Positions 15,001 to 26,609 of a stretch of 64,000 bases of DNA are shown in pieces. Within the stretch, counting starts at the first letter, position 1; each line of letters begins with the position of its first letter. Below the pieces are notes generated by a model, which was given only the letters and a program-made list of their open reading frames with translations, did no database searches and had not been told where the DNA came from. The DNA is from Dipylidium caninum (taxonomy: Eukaryota > Platyhelminthes > Cestoda > Cyclophyllidea > Dipylidiidae). The translations under genes were made by a program, and so were the position numbers. Where the stretch lies: contig QEYB01000093.1 of the NCBI GenBank assembly GCA_017562135.1, positions 930,001 to 994,000 on the forward strand, given 5' to 3'.

Positions 15001-18000
15001 CATTTGCACAAAAGGGCCAAAACCAACCTCTGGTAGGCCTCTCGAATTGCCTTCTCATATTCACGCTCGGCGTTTAGAAGGGTCTCCCAGGCGCTGGAGA
15101 TCGTGGCTAACTGGAGTTGGGGGTCCGTTGGCGTGTAGGCTTTGGCGCGTAGCTCCCTTGTCAGGAGGGAAATGGTAAACAAGCACTCCTCCAACTTCGT
15201 CCGCTCTTCATACCTGCAAAGGTGGAGTATCACTGGTGATATCAACCTTCAACTCGTTCCTGACTCGGCCCTCGGGTCACTGCGCTTCTCCCACGAACCT
15301 ACACGGTAGCAGCAGGGCCGACTTTCGTGAGCCTTCTCTTCGGCTGTAACTGCAATGGTTCTTTTCCTCCAGCCACCCGGTGATCATTACTACATAGAGA
15401 AATAGCTTAGGAAGGGCTCCTCAAGCTAGCAACCAGACTGCCGAATGAATGAGACGTTATGCATAGGTGAAGCAGAACCACGATCTTCAAGATCAAATGA
15501 ATGTCTCGAAGACATGACGGGAATGGATGACAACTCTGTGAGCCTCACGTAGTGACCGCTTGGTATGGGTATGAAATGCGTCTTAAAAATGTTCACAATC
15601 AATCTCCCACGCAAATGCACCCTAAAAAGTGGGGGGGAGGTAAGAACAAAGCAAACGGTTCCACACTGGGAGTGGTTTGTGTGCCAAGTTTGGCTACTTT
15701 CAGAGTCATTTTAACAGCGAAAGTGGTGCCATATCAGAGCGAACAAGTGATAAGTGACGAGGTGGGTGGAAGGTATCGAGGCAGCGAAAAAATACCTCTG
15801 GCGGTTCATAGACGATTGACTCACAGAAGTGACAAAATAAAATTTCACTTTTCACTCTTTTGACACTTAACTTTTGAACTTGTTGGCGCTCTCAACATCC
15901 TCACACCCAGCCTCATTCATGCGCCGAGGCCGCGGTATACGACGCTCAGGCCTCACGACCTCTTACCGGGGGCGTAGTTGAGTGAAAGGAGGTGAATTAG
16001 AAAATGGTGTGGAATCGAGGAGAAAAGTTTTCGTAGAACAATGGAAAGTTGGGAGTTGGATGGTCAAGATCACTGTGATTTTCGGGCATCGCGTCTGTTA
16101 ATTACCAGACAGGGAGCATGGCGAGGCAATAAAAATCAGGGATGGCTCACTTTTGAGATTTCTCCACCCGCCTGTACTGCGTGAAGTTTGAAATGGCCGC
16201 TTTGGCACTTTGAAGACTTGTTGGGAGATCTTTAGTGGACCGTTGAAAAAAGGCTGTTTTATTCCGGATCCACTGGAGTAAGTCCCTGATGCCAACTTCA
16301 TAGCGAGTGATTTCACGACTCAGTTTGATTGCTTGGTTGACCGTCTGAATGGAGGAAGGCAAAACCGTAAGTTGCTAAGGCAATGGGACTGATAGGCCGG
16401 TGAAGCAACCGATATTTGCCATGACCCTTCCTTTCCCGGGGATGTCTCCCTCAGTCCTCCACGCAGGCCTACGTCTACAAGTTGGCAACTTTACTAACAA
16501 ACGGTCTGGAGGTAGGTGAACGATTATGACGTGTGCCTTCCTTTACCCTGTCGTTCACCCACGCTTTTGGCATTAAAATCGTTTTGAGATGAGAAGCCAC
16601 TTTGCCAATGCCCCTAACAGTTAAAGTTAAGATGTGTGAATAAGTGAAGAATGACAAATGTGGAAAATCAGCTCTCGAAGGCAAACCGAGGTGGAGTCTT
16701 CACACAGCGGTGACGCAATCGGGTGGCAGTGGCTGTGTGAGTGGAAGGACACAGCGCATCCGCCATGAGACGCCGACTAACACAGCAAATGCTGCTTCAC
16801 TCGCTGCTCGTTTTTTCAACTCACCGATTGCTTACGAGTTTAAAATGGTTTTACCTGAAGAAAATCCAAATACACACACACACACACACATTCTCTCACA
16901 ACGCCCTCTCATGTACGTATGTGCGCGAGACACTTCGCGCAGTAGATCTGCGTCTACTCGGCTACTCATTCAAGTCTCGTCAATTTGGATCACACCATTC
17001 CTCGCGTGAAGGTGTGTTGGAAGCCTTCATGCGACCGTCGTCGGCCGACCAGCTCACCGGAGCCTCGTTCTTAAAAGGTTGGGAGACGGCAGCACGAAAA
17101 GTCGGATGTTGGAGAAAGTGACGTTAAAATTCTGACATGAATGGGTCTCCCCGAGGATATGGGAGAATTATTCCAGGGATTACGTTTATCTACTGTGGGA
17201 TGAATTATGGTGTCAATGGTTTTATTCTGTGTCGCATTACCAAAAGGCAATTTACTCGAAACCACAGTTCTCACCTTCCCCACACGATTTGCATTTTTGT
17301 TCCTGTTTCGGCGTTTGTTCAGTATCTGGTACATCGAAGACACGTAGGTCATAATTGACCGTTCGTCCGGTTTGGGGACATTCACATCTGAAGAGGGTGT
17401 GAAATGATAAATTTACTCAAAATGTGGTTATAGTAACCCTCTGGTGTGTCTAGAAGAAAGTCTGTCGACTTAAGTTTATATACTCTTTCCCTCTTTCTAT
17501 CTGTGATGCAGTTAATTGCTTGGCAATACGACTGTATAATCATTCCAACAAGATGGACAACTGTTCAAGTTGGTGGGGGATTTGGAGAGGGTCGGCTTCA
17601 CAGACCCTTGAGACCTCCAAGTCGTCTCAATGCATGCGTCCAACCGCCGAGGCCCTCGATCCCCGCGACGTGTGCGGAGGTGGGGGCGGATCCACGTCCC
17701 TTCCAACGCCCACGGCCACTTGGTGTGGCGGCGAGAGAGAGGGGGGCGTAGAAACGGCGTTGGGAAGGACACCCTCATTTAATATGCGTGTTTTCAAGCA
17801 CGCATGCGCATGCATCAACTTTTACCGCTTAATACAATTGTCTTCAAGTCACATACGATATTTGGGCACACGTGGAATAAAACATACGCCCTTAAGTGTA
17901 AAATTCGCCGAATTACTTGTAGCCACTTGAAATTCTTTGTGTATTGGTATGAATAAAAATAGCAGTCAACAAGCGGCACACCCCACCCTGATAAATACGA

Positions 18001-21000
18001 GCTTTTCAATATAGTGAAAAGTACAATTAACTATGCAAATTTGTCAAGTCATTCACCATTAAGATCTCACAACCACGACTTCTGACTAGGAACTCTTTAA
18101 TCGAGGGAAAAGCCGCGCTTAGGCGTGCTACGAGTCACGGGAAGGCAGTCGGTGGGGCAATTAGGGACGGCAGCCGTTTTTTCCGTGTTTTGGAGGGATC
18201 GGAACACATCGGGTTAATGAAAGCAGACTCGCTCTCTCTCTGCGAGCGCCTATCGCACCTCTGTCGATCTACCTTTGGTGGGCTCGACAGAGAAGGGGAG
18301 AACTTGAGTGTGGAAGATTAACGACTAGGCGAACAACCTTTTTTACGCATACTCCACAAAGGCCGTTAGTATTACTGAGTGACTTTACTCCACTTACTCT
18401 CACGACCCTCCAAATAAAGTATTAATGCAGTCTGGAGCGAGGGAACAAGTTATTTCTTGTCATCGAAGGCAGAATGTGGAAGAAAAGACATTCACACCAT
18501 CCCTACTTTACTTGACCTATCGGTGCATGAGATGGCGAAACTGCAAGCCACTGTGCCACATCCTCCAACTTCATTGGCCAAGAGAGCAAGTAGAAAGACT
18601 ACTTCCCATGAAATACGAGGGAATTTTACTCGGGTTTTTGAAGGTCTAAAAATCACGTGATGGTGCTCACCAATTTCCAACTCCACTCTGCACAGGTCTT
18701 CGACTAAGTTAGTCAACATTTCGATTTTCTCCATCCACTAAATGATTGTCCCATACTTTTTCTATCCGTTTGATAATTACAGATTGGGATTTCCAAGAAC
18801 ACTACAGTTTGGAATCCAAAGTGAGCACAATTGCAGTCCCCCTCGTCGCGACATAACATGACAGGGGCTATGCCACACAGTGCGGCGTCGTAAACCGAAC
18901 TCCTGAGTGTGTGCAGCAATGCACAAAGCCGCATGCGCACATAAAAGCACCACGAGTTATAATGGCACTCGACTTCCTTTCTACAAGTGACCCCTTGAGA
19001 TGGAAATTTTCTGATAACTAGAGGGGAGAGACATTAATTTACTTGCTCCTTGAGCGATCAGTCCGTTTTATTAGTGAACCTTAAATGCTGGCATGACTAA
19101 CGGCCGAATCCGCAGCCGGCAGCGAAGTGTAACAATGAAGGGTGAGGGATTGCTGAAGAGCCTAATAGTACAACAAAGGAGGTGGTCACTCAGTTCGTGC
19201 CGATTTCACTTCATAACGTCATTATCTAAGGCAGTAGATAATTTTATACCTACTGACAACTTCTCGGACAGAGTATATCTTCCATTACATAGGGCTATTT
19301 CATAGCATATTTGACCTACCGGGAGGATCCAGCATCGGTGGGATGTCGAACCACTTTTCGGCCACATTAAACGAGATTGTCAAATTCTCTATAGGCCTAT
19401 CCGGTCGAAGTTTGTTCATGTCGATAGAATCAGGATCATGGCTGTGAAGAAGAGCCCCAAAAGCCATTCCATCGCGCCACGATGTAGTAAAGTCTTTCAC
19501 GTCCACATTTTCGTAACCCCTAGTCTTGTTCTGGCACCATAGCAAAAGCGCCTCTTTGGCCGAACGCTGGGGGCCTATTTGCTCTGGCTCCTGAAAGAAA
19601 GCAGTCAGTGGTCAAGGTGACTATTTTCGCGGTAAACCACCCCCCCCCCCGGCCTTTCCTCGCGGTGTCCTCACACGCCCCAGGTGGGTTGTTACAGCTA
19701 AGAGACGAGAACTCAAAACGCGACAGTCTACGTCAGACAGAGGTGAAGTGTTCCCACCCCGACGGAGGGAAGAAAACTATCTGCCGCGTGTTTTTGCTTG
19801 ACAGCATTTCGTGTTTAATTTAAGACTGGAGAAGAATTCCTGTGAAGTCAGAAAAAAAACCGTGGAGCGCAGGTGAGTAATTCTGAAAAAGTGTGCAAGA
19901 ATGAGACAATATACGACGATAAGTCTATTTTTTTGGGAACCAATGAAAACTTATTAAGTTCCACAAATGTTATCCTCAGCAAGGACCAGAGCCATCATTG
20001 TACTAAATGAGTAATGACTGGCTGTGTGGGCTAAATCAAATTCCATGACAGATAGAAGGAAGTCGGCGCAAAACAATCGCGGCAACGAAAAATCTAAAAC
20101 CCTCGGTTCTTTAATTACTATTGTAATGCAAGTCATGAGGCAAACTTACAATTTCATACACTGCTTCTTCTATTTGGAAGCGCAGAATAATTGTCCAAAT
20201 AAGACCAAGAATCAAGGTGGGATTCCCATCGACGATATCTTCTGCACCTATGTTCTCTAAATGTACCTTAGAAGAACGTATTTATTAAAGTTCTCACATC
20301 GGGGATGGCTATTATGGGATGTAGACAGGTGGTGAGTGATGAGCTCGTCTGCTTACACGTGAACACACTTATGGGTTTTGTTGTTCATATCATGTTGATG
20401 AGACAAACAGATGCAACCTCACTTAATAACACTGAGTAAGGACGTACTTTCGTCTTTATGAAGGCCAGAGCCCTGCCAACATTTTCAATCTTTTGTAAAC
20501 GTAAAACACCTTGGTTGGGTTTGCCAAGCTTGGCGTTAGAGATGACTCTAGAAGTTGCATGAGGCGTTTCCCGTCGCACAAATCGGTATAGAGATCAGTC
20601 ACTTCCATGTTGCACTGAAGCATCGACTAAGTCTTACAAAGTTTGGCCTACCGACTTGAGGTGAGAATTAATCCAGTTAGTGTATGTCTTCTTCTGTATT
20701 CTTGAAACTTCAGCCTGAAGACGGTTGATGTTTTGTTTTTCATACTGCTGAGACTCACTGTCTCGGCTGAAAAAAAGGTAAAATTACTTGTTTCACTGTT
20801 AAACAACTGATAAAGAATGTAAACTGGGAACAAGATGGAAACGTAGATGAGATTATTAAGCGAGAATGAGATGCCAACTTTATCAATTCATAGTGTTTAC
20901 AAATTTTTGTTCATGTTATAAAACGTTTTGTTAGCAAAGGAGACATTTACAAGAAACACGACAGTAAAGGGAAGAAACAGGGGTTGAATAACGTACACAA

Positions 21001-21343
21001 AGAATGCTCAATGAGGAAGTGCTCGGGTTATAAAGTAATAACAAAAGTAGGTAGGGATCGAGGTTTAGCGCGATAGAGTAAAAAAGAACTTAAATGCTCA
21101 CAACGAATGAAACGCAGAATTTTTACCAAAGAAGGAAAGTTTCTATGGGTTTTCATGGCATTGTGTAAAGCCCAAATGTATTCTTACATAAGCCGAACGT
21201 TCGACAAAACACCTTTACAATGAATAGCATACTTTAGCAACAAGAAACCTTGTGATGTGACCAAATCATCATATAAGCCAGATCACTAAAGAGCTATATA
21301 AAGTTATTTACTTTAGAGTATCCAGGTAAGCTGATGTCGCCAT
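49..21343 (-). CDS. Beta-heavy-spectrin-like protein (karst/SPTBN5 type), N-terminal half, 3' part outside window
   Basis: Giant actin-crosslinking membrane-skeleton protein. Reading the minus strand I can chain about 37 exons with consistent phases: 21343-21312 (ATG), 20766-20652, 20614-20448, 20266-20150, 19590-19320, 17387-17275, 16344-16151, 15213-15028, 13436-13028, 11969-11768, 10769-10510, 9488-9105, 8897-8781, 8704-8516, 8420-8250, 7945-7865, 7798-7712, 7635-7570, 7494-7376, 7093-7040, 6965-6912, 6660-6531, 6392-6328, 6250-6169, 5924-5680, 5324-5165, 4685-4608, 4519-4399, 4322-4034, 3968-3648, 3416-3298, 3057-2859, 2281-2015, 1744-1569, 1498-1369, 673-315, 202-49. That is about 2,095 residues: CH1 (about 35-144), CH2 (about 158-260), spectrin repeats, an SH3 (about 896-953), then about ten more repeats. 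An SH3 near the fifth repeat behind tandem CH domains is the known layout of heavy beta-spectrin. Alpha-actinin lacks SH3, and the plakin SH3 is atypical. Two exons carry one-base frame breaks (near 20547 and 4460). The last visible exon ends at a splice donor, so the gene continues left. Confidence 0.85.
8250..8704 (-). other. SH3 domain exons of the spectrin gene
   Basis: Exon 8704-8516 ends with the first half of an SH3 ([20 protein letters not shown], then EQGE). Exon 8420-8250 continues [17 protein letters not shown] and [13 protein letters not shown]. The joined domain shows the canonical SH3 landmarks: an ALYDY-like start (ARYTA), a GEIV-type strand, the WW pair and the GFVPAN ending. 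It is preceded by an acidic, serine-rich linker and followed by a serine-rich loop before spectrin-repeat helices resume. The donor is GAG|GTGTGG at 8516 and the acceptor is at 8421-8422; the frame is kept. SH3 domains of spectrins usually bind proline-rich ligands; the ligand here is unknown. Confidence 0.88.
13196..13219 (-). repeat. 12-bp in-frame tandem duplication inside a spectrin exon
   Basis: Two perfect adjacent copies of a 12-bp unit (plus-strand gtagtccctgtt) lie inside exon 13436-13028. They encode NRDYNRDY between two helices of an early spectrin repeat, so the duplication inserts four residues without breaking the frame. Confidence 0.9.
16872..16890. repeat. (CA)n microsatellite
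   Basis: A run of alternating AC of about 19 bp lies within a spectrin-gene intron (between exons 17387-17275 and 16344-16151). Confidence 0.95.
17275..19590 (-). other. CH2 domain exons of the spectrin gene (second half of actin-binding domain)
   Basis: Exon 19590-19320 encodes [20 protein letters not shown], then [20 protein letters not shown] and the [20 protein letters not shown] stretch. Exon 17387-17275 finishes the domain with [20 protein letters not shown]. The [11 protein letters not shown] block is shared by alpha-actinin and beta-spectrins. Phases agree (271 nt ending in phase 1, then 113 nt ending in phase 0). The intron between them is about 1.9 kb and contains no exon that I recognise. 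Confidence 0.9.
20150..20766 (-). other. CH1 domain exons of the spectrin gene (first half of actin-binding domain)
   Basis: Three exons (20766-20652, 20614-20448, 20266-20150) encode the first calponin-homology domain. Hallmarks seen are [16 protein letters not shown], then [17 protein letters not shown], then [17 protein letters not shown], and finally [20 protein letters not shown]. These match the conserved CH1 order of the beta-spectrin and alpha-actinin families, which bind F-actin together with CH2. All three have AG acceptors and GT donors. The middle exon is 167 nt although its neighbours need a multiple of three; the frame changes between the LLE and VIS residues near 20546-20549. 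Confidence 0.9.
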
Positions 21344-23090
21344 TTTCGGAAAGTGAACACACGACCTAGCAGTTGATATTGAAGTTTTATTTGTTAAAAT
21401 AATTAGATCTTCCAAAAACAAATTTTGTCATTCGAGCTATAACCATCCTAAAGCAACGCTGTATTTAATTATTGCAACGAAGTTGGAAAGTTTGGTATTA
21501 AAAATATCTTCAGTAAGACCCAAATTAGTGACTGGGATAAGGCCATTATGCTTCACATAGTAGTCCAAGTTTACGAACTGTTTCACGGGAAATTTACCAA
21601 TAGTTGCCTTTGATAACCCACATCCACTGAAAATCTCCTCATCTATATGTCTATTTAGGTCGCCGTCTACGGCTTCTCTGCTGATATAAAGGCTGGATTT
21701 GCAAAATATCTCAATTTTGTGTTATTCGGTATATTAAAGTAGTATTAGTTGTCTTTTAATCATTAAGATTGTCAATGAGTTGGTGCACCTCCAACGTTAC
21801 AGCCACATGAGAAGTCAAGTCCGGTCATAATTTTACTTTCGTGTGAATTTTTATAAAAAATTTCCTTGCCATCTGGTTTGAGCACTTGTTCGCATAGTTT
21901 TTTTTACAAATTTAGATAGATATCAACATTCTATTCGGAAGGTGTGACCACCTCGGTGTGCATTTCCATTTGACTTCAGATCTTTCACACCGTCCCTTCC
22001 AAGTATAGCTAATACGGCAGTTGTTTGACAATTTAAGTTGTCTGAATGTGGGGGCGAATTTCCAAATATCTACACCGGATCCGAAAACTGCACAGTATAA
22101 GTTGAGGGTATTATCAAGTGTTTCAGATTCCGGCTCAAATACATTTTACTCAGTGATGAGGACCCCCAAACTCCACTAACGTTTATCTAAACCGAAAATG
22201 GCCTGTGTGATGTGCTCGTCGATGATACGATTCGTCTATTAATGTTTTCAAGACATTAATGGTTATTACGGAACAAGTGATATCCCATCATTACAAAACC
22301 TTCAAGCGTAGTCAGAAAATGTATTTATTGCGGCGTATATTCACGAAACTTATAATCCTACTGACGAATCGAGGCGGTTGATCCGTTTGCATCCGAAATC
22401 GTGCTTTCTGGTAGCCTTCGCCTATTCATTTGGACTAGTCCCCATCTGCCTCTGGATCAATGCAAATTCCAAACGGGACTGATTTTCTCGAATTTCCGCG
22501 GCATTACATGGATGCCATAGGAAATGTGCTATAAAATTTCCGATTTCTTACATTTAATTCCTTTAAAGGTATTTGAACTTAAACAGACTGCTTACACAGT
22601 AAAAGGAGAACCGTCGTTCGATTTCTTTACTCGCTCAATCGAACGTTTCATGCCTACTCTAAAACATGAGGTAAATCGTAATGATACGGATACCGGGTCG
22701 TCAACTAACACGTCCAAAATATCTTCCCTCGTAGCGTAATCACTTTAAAGACCTTGTGGTCGGTTTAAGTTAAGTTTTTCACTCTTTCTCCGCGTTTTCG
22801 GATTGCTGCTGCACAAAACCATAGTTAGCCAAACCCCCAAACTCCAGTGTAATCACAAAGCAGCCTTCTAAGCACAACTCCATAAAACCACAAAGCTTCT
22901 CTATTCTTTTAAACAGAAGCGATAACCGAAACGAATCAGCACGATCATTTACTACTAAGAGGCGAAAGAACGTGAGGAGGAAAGTGCAAGATTGGCGACT
23001 AATATATGAATACCAAGTAAAAGAATAAAGCATCCTCGCAAAGCTGTTCATAAATTTGTAGTTTACTCAATGACAAGAAAATAGGTTAGC
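21344..23090. other. Intergenic region between the spectrin start and the NUDCD3 stop
   Basis: About 1.75 kb lies upstream of the spectrin ATG (21343) and downstream of the NUDCD3 stop (23091), both genes being on the minus strand. It is AT-rich, and I saw no conserved coding segment in it. It should hold the spectrin promoter and 5' UTR and the NUDCD3 3' UTR, but I cannot identify particular elements. Confidence 0.5.
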
Positions 23091-25527
23091 TTAAGGCTTG
23101 TTTATCGAGAACTGCCCCGAGGAGTCCGCTACGATAGCGCTAGGATCAAATGGCTGGCCTTTGAAAGGGGAACCGTCCTTGTCCCACGCGTCTTTCAAAA
23201 TACTCTGGATTCTCTGAAAAGGCAGATGACAAAAGGGTCAGTGAGTAGAAGCCGGTCATTAACTCGTTTTTCCACTGCCTTTATTTTAAGAAAACTAGTT
23301 TTCATAAGGTGCGATTTCAAAATTTCATGAATGACCAAAGAAAAGAAACAAGCAGCTTTGAGAAAAAATAATTACAATCATGGGAAAAAGGTTTACAAAA
23401 CATTTCACTCAATGAAAAGTGAACGACCGACAATAGCTCTTTTAATACGTTGAGTCTTCAGCCTCATCCCTTATTTTATTCGGTACATTCGTGTGGATCA
23501 CCTAACAAGCGGTGAGATGATACAACCTGATACCGGTTTGTGCCGAGCGTAGAGGTGGGAGTTCCATCTTTTACAATCCAATGACAACTTCAATGTAATA
23601 GCGTTCTTAGCGTGGTTTGGAGCCCCAACCTGTCCTCAACTCCACAAGGGTTTACATTCTTGAAAACAATTCGTTACGAAAACAGACCGAAAGAACACCG
23701 ATTCTAATTTCACTGGCTGACAGTCGTACCAAAACAGTATAGTTAAATATATAACGGGACAGTTGAATCGACAAAGATTCGTGTCCGTCTAAATAATAAA
23801 AATATTTCGAGGTTCCAAATGCACTATTTAAAGGACAGAAATAAAGCAAATAGTTGGAGCTTTATATACAATTAGAATAATAAATATTATAACCGAAAGT
23901 ATGAGGGCACTTTTACGTCATTGGGTCTACCGGAAGTGATTACCGTAAGAATGCATGAGGTCACCTGGCATTGAGCACAAAACTGGTAATAATCACACAT
24001 GGAAGTCCCATTACTACCGCAAATATGCCTGTAGGCGTTTCCCCTAAGAGCAACTCAATTAAATCTGAATCTTCCTTGACTCACAGTAGATTGTGCTTTA
24101 CGTTAAAACCATGAATAAGCTAAGGTGAGATTGATAATGTGGAAGAAGGAACATCATCCATAGGTTTTATGACCTAACAACAGGGTCAAAATATTAAAGA
24201 TGATTAGAATGCGTGTCGTCCCTTCAATATTTCGCAAACCAACCTTTTCTTCAGTAGTAGGAAGACCACGACGCTTTTGTTCCTGATCAAAAAGCAATTG
24301 CGCGATTTTACCTTGGGCCTCGTCGTCTAATTCATGCATGGGACGAGAACAGTCGATCTCCTGTACGTTTATCTTTTCCTCTCTCCCATAAAAGCTGCCT
24401 CCCACCAGTACTCGTCCACCTTGTCCAATGACAATGTCAGCTGAGACAATATTAATAAAATTGTCGGTTATGGCAAACTGAGAAGAGAAACTGGCGACTA
24501 AACTGTTTGCCAATAAAATCAAAGACCTTACACATACTAATCTACAATACTAAAATATAGAATAATACGGTTAATACCAGTTTTGCCAGAAGTAAGCCTT
24601 AATACAGAGATATAATTACTGAAAATAGAAAAATTCAGGTCAGGCTTAGTCGAGAAGACTGAAGTTAGACAAAAAACAAGCCAAGAAACTATCAAATTCT
24701 TGACACAATTTCACTAACCAGGTGTTCGTCAACTTCGAATGACCATTGCGCGGTTTCAGTCTTAATTTCCTTATAAAGATCGAGATCAAGTATTGGTTCC
24801 AACGCTTCCCGTTCTGTAATGAAGACGTGCTTCCGATCAATTTTCACAAGCAACTGACGTGCGCTCTTAATTCCTTTCTGGTATCTTAAGAGCTAGTTAA
24901 AAAGGGGTCTGAGTCACCTTCACATGGATATCAATTTCAAGTATCCTTTGGCTCCAAGAGTACAAATCACGTCTAGCGCCATTGTAGCAATCAGGATCTG
25001 CTTCATATATGCGTTCGCCATTTTCATCTTTTTTGAAGTAAGAACCAGAACCAGACTTAACTTCAGCTTTCACAGTCGCTTGCTTGGAGTCGCCAACGGA
25101 AGGAGGTTTAGAATCTGATGAATTTGCCTTGAACTTATTGGGCTCCGAATGACCAGTGGGTTTCTTAGCTATTTGTAATTGGGAATAAGCAATAAGTAAC
25201 CTACACTTGGAATTGGCTTCTTGAACCGCTGGCTGTGACGCCAAATGTTCTTCCTGATATCTTTTAAATATAGTGTGGTATTTATCAAAAGACTATGATT
25301 TGTGAAAGGATAAACCAATTACCTTGAGGACCATATTTAATGCATGTCCCGGAGGAAAGCCTAATTTGTCCCCCTGTTTATGCTCATAAAAGAAATCAGT
25401 CCTGTGGCGTCAAAAAAAAATTGGCATACCTACGCATCAAGAAACCAAACATGACCTCCAAGTACTTTTCAAGACTACCCTCATTTTGAAGAATTCCAAT
25501 TAGCGCGCTATCATAGCGTGGATCCAT
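23091..25527 (-). CDS. NUDCD3: NUDCD3-like NudC-domain co-chaperone
   Basis: A CS-domain HSP90 co-chaperone; in animals NUDCD3 acts on dynein and Kelch-type clients. Exons: 25527-25430 (ATG), 25401-25323, 25253-24918, 24877-24719, 24419-24244, 23213-23091 (TAA), about 323 residues. The N-terminus MDPRYDSALIGILQNEGSLE followed by LEVMFGFLMRR matches the family's N-terminal helical domain, then DKLGFPPGHAL. A charged linker leads to DPDCYNGARRDLYSWSQ, the start of the CS fold. Exon 24419-24244 begins with DEYWWEAAFMGE, equivalent to the GEYWW block at the end of the CS domain. The C-terminus WDKDGSPFKGQPFDPSAIV is diagnostic for NUDCD3. Exon 24419-24244 is 176 nt where the neighbours need a multiple of three, and its frame changes in a purine run near 24373-24386. 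Intron phases are otherwise consistent. Confidence 0.92.
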
Positions 25528-26609
25528 CTTACGCGACAACCGTGCGCGGAAAAAGTGTCCAAGTAGGCTTGTGTATGCAGGTATCAATAGCAATAACAAG
25601 GCAGTAGTAAATTACGTAGCCGATCATTACGAATATTTGGAATACTCCAATGAGTGGCGACATCCTCCCTTCAATACCTGTTTACGAAAATAAGGCCAGA
25701 ATAAACAGATGTGAAACTATACTACGGGAACCAAAATGCTAAAACATTTTTAACACCACAAAACAAGGCTAAACAGAGAAAGGTAGCAAAATAATCGTCA
25801 AACAAAGCCATGAGAAATCCAAAATCAATCCGGGCGGGCGGTACACATCACGATGTTAATTGATGTTGGTTGACCCACTATGTAAAAAATTAAACATGGT
25901 TCGATGCAGGAGAAGGAATCGCCAAGGTGTCAAGTTGGGCTAAGAAACGGTCATCGCTTATAATTTAATGGCATTGATCTTTGAGCACGCTCCATTTACA
26001 AATATCTATCATAATCGTTTCCTAATCTAAAAGTGTATGGCTATCTCTGACACCTCGGAGATTATAAGCGCAGTAAATGTTGTGCTCGATAAGCCATATT
26101 TTCACTCTGCTTACATCGTATTTTTATTTTTCTTTGAGTTCGAATGTCGTTTAGGAGAGAAAGATGCTTTGGCTACCGGTGGCGTCCTGCTATACAAGGT
26201 TAAACTCTATTTATTGTTTCGCACGAGGAGGTTTCGTGAGTCGCACAATTTATAGTGTAAAGAGCAAAAGGGGTCACTAACGGATGACTAAGGTTGTATT
26301 AGACAGACGACCTTTGATTGTGTAAGTCATGACTGTCAAAGTATAGCGGTAATGGAAAAATTGGAAACAGGAAAAAGTGCTAAGAAGTAAAAATCGCAGA
26401 AACAATTGTCTGAGATGCGAGCGTAATTCTTAACCTTATGGCACTATTTATAAATGCGTTATAATGTCCATAGTGCGGCTCATTAATTTCCCCGGATTTA
26501 CCTTACATACATTATAAAAAATATCTTTTTGCAAACGCAGCTTATTAAAATTATAATACAATCCACATTTTCTCTCTATAGTTCAGCTTAGCGGACCTCT
26601 ATTTTTGCA
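25528..26609. promoter_or_regulatory. Shared upstream region between divergent NUDCD3 and Nova-like genes
   Basis: The ATG of NUDCD3 (minus, 25527) and the first ATG of the Nova-like gene (plus, 26610) face away from each other across about 1.1 kb, so this interval probably contains both core promoters and 5' UTRs. A potential splice acceptor (ctctctatag ending near 26581) lies just upstream of the Nova ATG, which would place an untranslated first exon further left. No TATA box or other element was assigned. Confidence 0.4.

Noticed and set aside
17512..17930. Overlapping open frames on both strands within the spectrin intron
   Set aside because: They have low-complexity proline/arginine content, no family similarity and no consistent splice sites.
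25171..25206. Possible mini-intron within NUDCD3 exon 25253-24918
   Set aside because: Removing it creates an immediate stop, whereas reading straight through stays open and in phase.
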